Assembly (NCBI GenBank): GCA_038232215.1
Contig: JBBSIG010000069.1
Span: 1-11,608 of the forward strand
From: JBBSIG01 sp038232215
Lineage (GTDB): Bacteria > Actinomycetota > Thermoleophilia > Gaiellales > Gaiellaceae
Direction of reading: 5' to 3'
DNA length: 11,608 nt
Within the stretch, counting starts at the first letter, position 1. Each line of letters begins with the position of its first letter. A program made the position numbers and the translations under genes. The notes beneath the pieces were generated by a model, which searched no databases, was not told the DNA's origin, and saw nothing but the letters and a program-made list of their open reading frames with translations. Below are positions 10,815 to 11,608 of this stretch, in pieces.

Positions 10815-11576
10815 GTGCCGCTTCGCTCGGGCGCCGAGGCGCGGCTGACGAACCCGATCGGCGACCGGGCGGTCGTCTTCGTCGACGGCGGACAGGGAGG
10901 CGACGTGCCGGGGACCTGGAGCGCGACGCTCCGCTGGCTCGTCGACCGTCTGGCCCCCCGCTATCCGGAGCTCGGCTTCGTCGAGGTCAAGTACCGGATC
11001 AAGTCGTGGAAGCGGCTCGGCATGTGCACCGAGGACGCGGTGGCAGCGCTCCAGCTCGCGGTCGAGTCGGGCGCCGAGCGCTGCGCCCTCGTCGGCTTCT
11101 CTATGGGTGGCGCGGTGGCGATCAGCGCGGCGGAGCACCCCGCCGTGACGACCGTCGTGGGCCTCGCCCCGTGGATCCCCGAGCGCCTGAGCCTGAGCAC
11201 GCTCGCGGGCAGGCGCTTCGCGGTCGTCCACGGCGCGCTCGACCGCTATCTCCCGGGGATCCCGGGGGTGAGCCCCGCGAACTCGCGCAGCGGGTTCGAG
11301 CGGGCGCGCGCAGCCGGCGTGGACGGCGTCTACACCCTGATCCAGGGCGCTGTCCACGGCGTGGCGGTCAACCGCCCGTGGGGAGGCGTCGTCGCGCTAC
11401 CGCGCGCCCGCCGCTGGGCGGCGCTGCTCGGCGCCGAGCTCGAGCGCTTCGAGGAGTCGGGCCGGGCTCGCGACCCGGGCCGCGAGCAATCCAAGTACCA
11501 GTCTGTTACTTGGTGTGCCGGCGCGGCGCCGGCTCGAGGCGGCGGCGTGCGCGCTGAGCGGCGTCCGGGCGCTTGA
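10815..11576 (+). CDS. Alpha/beta hydrolase (dienelactone-hydrolase-like)
   Basis: This 253-residue protein has a Val-Val-Phe-Val-Asp-Gly-Gly oxyanion strand (20-26) and the nucleophile elbow Gly94-Phe-Ser96-Met-Gly-Gly. The probable acid is Asp143 in His-Gly-Ala-Leu-Asp-Arg, and the probable base is His181 in Gly-Ala-Val-His-Gly. No signal peptide is seen. The substrate is unknown. The start is GTG 10815, 20 bases after the membrane protein stop; no ribosome site or -10 is evident, which fits an operon-internal gene. Family-like sequence ends near residue 217. The last 36 or so residues run across two inverted repeats and 71 bases of the convergent gene, and are probably an unstructured read-through tail, or a sequencing frameshift hides an earlier stop. 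Confidence 0.8.
   Translation: MPLRSGAEARLTNPIGDRAVVFVDGGQGGDVPGTWSATLRWLVDRLAPRYPELGFVEVKYRIKSWKRLGMCTEDAVAALQLAVESGAERCALVGFSMGGAVAISAAEHPAVTTVVGLAPWIPERLSLSTLAGRRFAVVHGALDRYLPGIPGVSPANSRSGFERARAAGVDGVYTLIQGAVHGVAVNRPWGGVVALPRARRWAALLGAELERFEESGRARDPGREQSKYQSVTWCAGAAPARGGGVRAERRPGA
11491..11513. terminator. AT-richer inverted repeat at the convergent gene ends
   Basis: CCAAGTA and TACTTGG form a perfect 7-bp stem about a 9-base loop, in a locally AT-richer patch. The TAA stop of the minus-strand gene lies in one arm, so it is placed as that gene's terminator, possibly bidirectional. Confidence 0.45.
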
Positions 11577-11608
11577 CGTTCCACACGAGCCCGAGCTTCT
11601 CGAGACCG
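11506..11608 (-). CDS. 3' end of an unidentified gene leaving the window
   Basis: Reading leftward from the window edge, 33 residues run to TAA at 11506-11508. They begin Gly-Leu-Glu-Lys-Leu-Gly-Leu-Val-Trp-Asn-Val and end in a basic tail. The hydrophobic opening looks like a real protein C-terminus, and the stop sits in a terminator-like inverted repeat. Too little is present to name the family. It overlaps the hydrolase frame by 71 bases tail-to-tail. Confidence 0.5.
   Translation of the reverse strand, partial: GLEKLGLVWNVKRPDAAQRARRRLEPAPRRHTK
11517..11533. repeat. Perfect 8+1+8 GC inverted repeat
   Basis: GCCGGCGC, one base, then GCGCCGGC, four bases after the AT-richer repeat. It could be a second arm of a bidirectional terminator or a GC-composition accident inside the convergent overlap. 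Confidence 0.3.

Noticed and set aside
1..11608. CRISPR array, insertion sequence or prophage genes
   Set aside because: No regularly spaced repeats, transposase, integrase or phage proteins were seen in any frame.

Overview
The window is very GC-rich, with strong G/C third-position bias, frequent GTG and TTG starts and few Shine-Dalgarno sites. Its core gene order (pdxS-pdxT-yebC followed on the same strand by ruvC-ruvA-ruvB) is typical of Actinobacteria. I infer a deep-branching actinobacterium of the Thermoleophilia (Gaiellales/Solirubrobacterales) type; this rests on gene content and style, not on a search.

Layout. Bases 1-354 hold no supportable gene, only two perfect palindromes and a promoter. 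A polytopic membrane protein (355-1098, +) runs tail-to-tail into a small unknown protein (1004-1351, -). A DivIVA-like coiled-coil protein (1422-1994, +) converges on ruvB. The Holliday-junction operon ruvC-ruvA-ruvB (4077 to 2013, -) has ATGA overlaps at both internal joints. An FHA-HTH protein (4290-4877, +) is divergent from ruvC. It is followed by a second FHA gene that is cut off after about 51 residues and abuts, head to head at the break, a cut-off MOSC-domain gene (-). Then come yebC, pdxT and pdxS (all -), a small lipoprotein (-), and a divergent esterase (8112-9140, +). A CBS-pair protein and a DUF218/YdcF-type protein form a two-gene minus-strand unit (10052 to 9144). Between 10151 and 10427 lie two more gene ends that meet at a break: the C-terminus of an unknown minus-strand protein and the C-terminus of an HD-GYP protein (+). 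The right end holds a small membrane protein and an alpha/beta hydrolase (+), meeting the 3' end of another minus-strand gene that leaves the window.

How the genes work together. RuvA, RuvB and RuvC form the branch-migration and resolution machine. PdxS and PdxT form the pyridoxal-5'-phosphate synthase, with the glutaminase overlapping yebC by 14 bases. The other genes are single or paired accessory genes whose roles cannot be fixed from sequence.

Two things stand out. First, almost every gene at the head of a transcription unit carries a TAnnnT-type -10 element ending 6-7 bases before its start codon, the signature of leaderless transcription. Operon-internal genes lack it, and yebC instead has a clear Shine-Dalgarno sequence. 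Second, there are two sites (near 5063 and 10280) where two unrelated, oppositely oriented gene fragments abut. Each is either a real deletion scar or an assembly join. I see no transposon, CRISPR array, tRNA or rRNA, and no clear multi-gene novel system.
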